This document shows, one piece after another, positions 15,917-19,168 of a stretch of DNA of 19,168 bases; position 1 is the first letter of the stretch, and each line of letters begins with the position of its first letter. The DNA comes from JBGUXS01 sp045118155 (GTDB taxonomy: Bacteria; Pseudomonadota; Alphaproteobacteria; CAAHEQ01; UBA3637): assembly GCA_045118155.1 (NCBI GenBank), contig JBGUXS010000040.1, positions 1-19,168 of the forward strand. Direction: 5' to 3'. A model generated the notes under the pieces. The model was not told where the DNA came from. It made no database searches and saw only the letters and a program-made list of their open reading frames with translations. The position numbers and the translations under genes are program-made.

Positions 15917-16879
15917 CTAGATGACCCCTGCCGTTAAACAATGGTGAATACTTAAACACCCAATGGGCTTTTTACCTTCATCCAACACAAAAATCTTCGT
16001 GATTTTAGATTCATTCATCAGGTGCACGGCTTTCACTGCCAACACGTCTTTGTGAATCGTTTTGGGGTTCAAGCTCATGACATCTTCCACCTTTTTATCC
16101 AAAAGAGTCGGTTCCATGTGGCGTCGCAAGTCCCCATCTGAAATAACCCCGACCAAGAAACCATTTCCATCCACAATTCCCAAGACCCCTAAACTCTTTT
16201 TCGTCATTTCTATTAGGGCTTCGGACATCGGGGTTCCTAAAGGGACCAAGGGCACATCATCCCCTTTGGCCATAACTTCTTCTACCCTAGCCAGTAACGC
16301 CCCTAGTTTTCCCCCAGGATGCCGATCATGATACGCTTCTTCGGAAAATCCTTTAAGGCGCATCAGTACCACCGCCAACGCATCCCCCAAGGCCAACGTT
16401 AACAATGCCGAGGTTGTTGGGGCCCGCCCAAAAGGACACGCTTCGGGGGCTTCGGCAACCGACGGTAACGCCAACACGATATCGGCCGCCCGCCCTAACA
16501 TGCTATCGGCATTACGGGTCATAGCAATCATCGGGATATTAAACCGCTGAGCATACCGAACAATATCTTGTAATTCCTTCACTTCCCCAGAATTAGAAAT
16601 CGCCACCAGCACATCCTGCGGTGTCAACATCCCTAAATCCCCATGGCTAGCTTCACTAGGATGTACAAAAAAAGCCGGTGTTCCCGTTGATGCGAACGTC
16701 GCCGCCATTTTCCGTCCGATATGCCCACTTTTCCCCATACCGGTCACAATCACGCGCCCTTTGGTTGACATCAATAAATTCACGGCCTTGATGAAGTTGT
16801 CATTCAATTCCCCTTTTAAGGCCGTCATTCCTTTTTCTTCGGTTTCAATAACCGTTTTCGCAAGTTCTAAAATATCCAT
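15917..16879 (-). CDS. kdsD: Arabinose-5-phosphate isomerase (KpsF/GutQ/KdsD family)
   Basis: 320 residues. Converts ribulose-5-phosphate to arabinose-5-phosphate, the first step of Kdo synthesis for LPS, in the cytoplasm. The N-terminal SIS domain has VTGMGKSGHIGRK (K50), HPSEASHGDLGM, AISNSGEVKEL, EACPFGRAPTTS (E146) and DRHPGGKLG (H187), matching the active-site Lys, Glu and His of E. coli KdsD. Two CBS domains follow (about 205-260 and 265-320; GVISDGDLRRHM is typical). ATG 16879 is preceded by GGGGGG, 9 nt after the rnd stop; its stop abuts the lptC ATG. The rnd-kdsD-lptC order is familiar from alphaproteobacteria and puts Kdo synthesis and LPS transport in one transcript. Confidence 0.95.
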   Translation of the reverse strand: MDILELAKTVIETEEKGMTALKGELNDNFIKAVNLLMSTKGRVIVTGMGKSGHIGRKMAATFASTGTPAFFVHPSEASHGDLGMLTPQDVLVAISNSGEVKELQDIVRYAQRFNIPMIAMTRNADSMLGRAADIVLALPSVAEAPEACPFGRAPTTSALLTLALGDALAVVLMRLKGFSEEAYHDRHPGGKLGALLARVEEVMAKGDDVPLVPLGTPMSEALIEMTKKSLGVLGIVDGNGFLVGVISDGDLRRHMEPTLLDKKVEDVMSLNPKTIHKDVLAVKAVHLMNESKITKIFVLDEGKKPIGCLSIHHCLTAGVI

Positions 16880-16888
16880 GATCCCCCC

Positions 16889-17503
16889 TTAGTGTGCAAA
16901 AATATCTGGATCATTGAACGCCAATAGGTCTAAACGCGCCCTAGTCGGCAAAAAGTCAAAACAGGCCTTTGCCAAATCAGCCCGCCCTTCCCGTTTTAGT
17001 AAGGTATCTAGACGTTCTTTTAAGGCATGCAAATACAGCACATCATTGGCGGCATACCGTTGCTGTTCGGGGCTTAAGGTATCCGCCCCCCAGTCAGATG
17101 TTTGTTGTTCTTTATCCAATTCCACATTCAAAACAGCCATGCACAAGGCCTTTAATCCATGAGAAGACGTATTGGTCCGACAGAGCTTTGAGGCAATCTT
17201 TGTACAATACACCGGATCTGTCATGACCCCTAAATCTTGATAGATTTTTGCCACATCAAACCGGGCATAATGGAAAATCTTCAATAATTTTGGATCCGTC
17301 AGCACTTTTTTCAGCCGTGGACAATCCTTGTTAGGAATAATTCGCACCAAGTAAACGTTTTGGTTGGCATCCGACAATTGTACTAAACATAATCTGTCCC
17401 GTAACAGGTTCAAGCCCATGGTTTCTGTATCCACGGCAACTGACCCTTTAAAAAGACCGTCTTGGGGAAGATCTCCCTCACATACTGTAATTTGTGTCAT
17501 CAT
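16889..17503 (-). CDS. rnd: Short-form ribonuclease D (3'-5' exonuclease)
   Basis: 204 residues from ATG 17503, the usual size of the short alphaproteobacterial RNase D without HRDC domains. SD AAAGGA lies just upstream; a second ATG at 17500 has better SD spacing (7 nt) and could be the true start. The frame extends further 5' but that part is unlike the family. DEDDy exonuclease residues are present: D25 and E27 (VAVDTETMGL), D83 (IFHYARFDVAKI), and Y150 with D154 (RYAANDVLYLH). It trims 3' ends of tRNA and other small RNAs. First gene of the rnd-kdsD-lptC operon, 67 nt downstream of rnr, with its own promoter. Confidence 0.92.
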   Translation of the reverse strand: MMTQITVCEGDLPQDGLFKGSVAVDTETMGLNLLRDRLCLVQLSDANQNVYLVRIIPNKDCPRLKKVLTDPKLLKIFHYARFDVAKIYQDLGVMTDPVYCTKIASKLCRTNTSSHGLKALCMAVLNVELDKEQQTSDWGADTLSPEQQRYAANDVLYLHALKERLDTLLKREGRADLAKACFDFLPTRARLDLLAFNDPDIFAH

Positions 17504-17531
17504 AAAATCCTTTCTTTTATCTATGGGATGG

Positions 17532-17560
17532 GTTATACCCCCTTTTGAATTTAAAAGCAA
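17532..17560 (-). promoter_or_regulatory. Probable promoter of the rnd-kdsD-lptC operon
   Basis: On the minus strand TTGCTT (17560-17555), 17-nt spacer, TATAAC (17537-17532), the -10 being five of six. It lies in the gap between rnr and rnd, 29 nt before the rnd start codon. Confidence 0.5.
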
Positions 17561-17570
17561 GGATTTTATG

Positions 17571-19168
17571 CTAAACACCCGCTTTTTTAGAAACGATTTT
17601 AAACACCAAATTACCCGCATATGGGTCTGTTTCTATCAGGCGTACCGTTATTTTATCCCCCAAATGATAACTTTGGTCACTATGGCGGGCGAACAGTTCT
17701 TGCCTATCTTCATCAAAATCAAATGTTCCCCCTAACAAACGTTTTGGGACAAAGCCATAAAATTCTGATTCCGTCACAATCACATTGATACCAAAAGAAG
17801 ATACCCCCGCCACATAGGCATCAAACATCTGGCCAATTTTTGGTTCCAAGAACGTCGCCACATACCGATCCACCGCTTCATTTTCGGCCGTCGCTGCGGT
17901 GCGTTCCCGTTCGGAAATATGCAAGGCAATTTCTTCCAGATTCTTAATTTCTTCCTTGGTTAACCCCCCTGCCCCTAAATCTAACGCCGAAATCAACGCC
18001 CGGTGGACAATTAAATCGGCATACCGACGAATCGGGGATGTAAAATGGGCATATCGCGTCAGGGACAGGCCAAAATGCCCAATATTTTCGGGGCTATACA
18101 CGGCCTTTGATTGGGCTTTTAGAACAAACTGATGTAAGATTTTCTTTTCTTCCCCTGAAAAAGCATGATGCGTTAAGATGCGGTTAAAATCTTCTGGGCT
18201 ACACCCGTTATCCACCCCCAAATCGGGATCAATATCTGAAATATAAGCATTAAATTGCTGAATTTTTTCCTCAGAGGGCCTTGCATGCACCCGGTAAATC
18301 AAGGGGGAATGTTTTTCCTCCAAGGTTTCGGCCGCGGCAACATTGGCTAAAATCATCATTTCTTCAATTAACTGATGGCTTTCCCATTGGGGACGTACTG
18401 TCACGTCGGTCATTTTACCGTCTTTATTTAAGCGTACTTGATGTTCCGGCACATCCAAATCCAACACCCCACGGGCTTGCCGACTTTGGCGCAAGGCCCG
18501 ATAAGTTCCTATTAAGGCCGCAATTTCCATTTCCAGCCCTTTAATTTGTCCCTCATGATCAAACACACGTTGCACCTCGGTATAGGTCAATCGCGCCACT
18601 GACCGAATCAAGGCCCGATAAAATTTATGGCGTACTTTCTTACCATTTTTATCCACCCATGCTTCACACACCAACGCCCCACGTTTTTGATTTGGTTGCA
18701 ACGAACACATTTCATTACACAGGGCTTCTGGCAACATTGGCAACACTTTATCTGGAAAATAAACCGAATTTCCCCGTTTTAGGGCTTCTTTATCCACCGC
18801 TGTACCAGGCCGTACATACCAAGCGACATCGGCAATCGCCACCTTGACATGCCACCCCCCTTTGTTTTTAACATTGGGATCTTCTTCGGCCCACACGGCA
18901 TCATCAAAATCTTTGGCATCTTCCCCGTCAATCGTCACAAATGGCACAGCCGTCAAATCCACACGATGATTACTTATCGCCGGCACACTTAAGCCCTTTA
19001 CATCCCCCAAGACCTCTTTAGAAAAAAGAGCCGGTAACATATGTTCCATTTCGGATAAATACGTTTGCCAAAAGGGAAAATCCAATTTCTTTAAGACTTC
19101 CACCACCACCGCTTCTTTGCGATGCCCCCGTGTTTCTAGGGATAATTTCACCAGGGCATTTTCGGGGG
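17571..19168 (-). CDS. rnr: Ribonuclease R (N-terminus beyond window)
   Basis: The frame is open to the right edge, so only the C-terminal 531 residues are present; the N-terminal OB/cold-shock region is outside. RNase R is a processive 3'-5' exoribonuclease that degrades structured RNA. The RNB catalytic domain shows PFVTIDGEDAKDFDDAV, carrying the metal-binding Asp cluster (about 18898-18930), HVKVAIADVAWYV, and LTRYAHFTSPIRRYADLIVHR near 18010-18070. The C-terminal S1 RNA-binding domain (about 17574-17850) includes FDAYVAGVSSFGINV and FVPKRLLGG. The protein ends shortly after S1 (IVSKKAGV) without the long basic tail of E. coli RNase R. A GTG at 19151 could look like a start but the frame continues upstream. 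Confidence 0.95.
   Translation of the reverse strand, partial: PENALVKLSLETRGHRKEAVVVEVLKKLDFPFWQTYLSEMEHMLPALFSKEVLGDVKGLSVPAISNHRVDLTAVPFVTIDGEDAKDFDDAVWAEEDPNVKNKGGWHVKVAIADVAWYVRPGTAVDKEALKRGNSVYFPDKVLPMLPEALCNEMCSLQPNQKRGALVCEAWVDKNGKKVRHKFYRALIRSVARLTYTEVQRVFDHEGQIKGLEMEIAALIGTYRALRQSRQARGVLDLDVPEHQVRLNKDGKMTDVTVRPQWESHQLIEEMMILANVAAAETLEEKHSPLIYRVHARPSEEKIQQFNAYISDIDPDLGVDNGCSPEDFNRILTHHAFSGEEKKILHQFVLKAQSKAVYSPENIGHFGLSLTRYAHFTSPIRRYADLIVHRALISALDLGAGGLTKEEIKNLEEIALHISERERTAATAENEAVDRYVATFLEPKIGQMFDAYVAGVSSFGINVIVTESEFYGFVPKRLLGGTFDFDEDRQELFARHSDQSYHLGDKITVRLIETDPYAGNLVFKIVSKKAGV

Noticed and set aside
17504..17620. 5' extension of the rnd frame to 17620
   Set aside because: It runs through the proposed promoter and into rnr; RNase D similarity begins at the ATGs at 17503/17500, which have an SD.

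Overview
The window looks like a chromosomal segment of an alphaproteobacterium, probably host-associated or gut-associated and moderately AT-rich. The evidence for alphaproteobacteria is gene order and gene type: rnr, a short RNase D, kdsD and lptC in series on the minus strand; dnaK-dnaJ behind a promoter whose -10 box fits the alphaproteobacterial heat-shock consensus CYTATNT; and an FtsB-like protein. No rRNA or tRNA gene, CRISPR array, IS transposase or integrase was seen.

Layout. (1) 1-3263, minus: one uninterrupted reading frame, running off the left edge, for a very long type IV prepilin-like protein whose visible C-terminal ~900 residues are an extraordinary cysteine array. It has its own strong promoter. 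(2) 3319-3960, minus: hemolysin III/TrhA-type membrane protein, divergent from (3) a tight plus-strand operon argS-rlmE-RsmB/NOP methyltransferase (4076-7569): translation and rRNA modification. (4) 7566-9039, minus: an ftsB-like divisome gene and an exported Sel1/TPR-like protein, convergent with operon 3 and divergent from (5) the chaperone operon dnaK-dnaJ (9185-12237). (6) 12238-14865: a small island between dnaJ and lptC with an AAA/DUF4143 ATPase (minus) and an ankyrin-repeat protein (plus). (7) 14879-19168, minus: rnr (partial), rnd, kdsD and a long LptC that appears to carry an LptA-like second domain, i.e. RNA turnover plus LPS precursor synthesis and transport.

The most interesting region is the island. 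The last 65 bp of dnaJ, stop codon included, are repeated immediately before the end of lptC with only two differences, both synonymous, as if a 2.6 kb element entered the 3' end of dnaJ and rebuilt the coding end. Inside it the ATPase gene is bracketed by 52-bp direct repeats, each containing a 42-bp dyad. The ankyrin gene sits behind a near-consensus promoter, a structured leader, a small leader ORF and eleven CTTA tetranucleotides. In the present repeat number the leader ORF stops at the end of the tract. One more copy (or two fewer) would carry it to a stop three bases before the ankyrin ATG. This reads as a phase-variable translational-coupling switch on a possible host-interaction protein.

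The second standout is the cysteine-ladder pilin-like protein, built from alternating C-x-C stretches and long runs of CC pairs. All functional calls come from reading motifs by eye; no database search was run.
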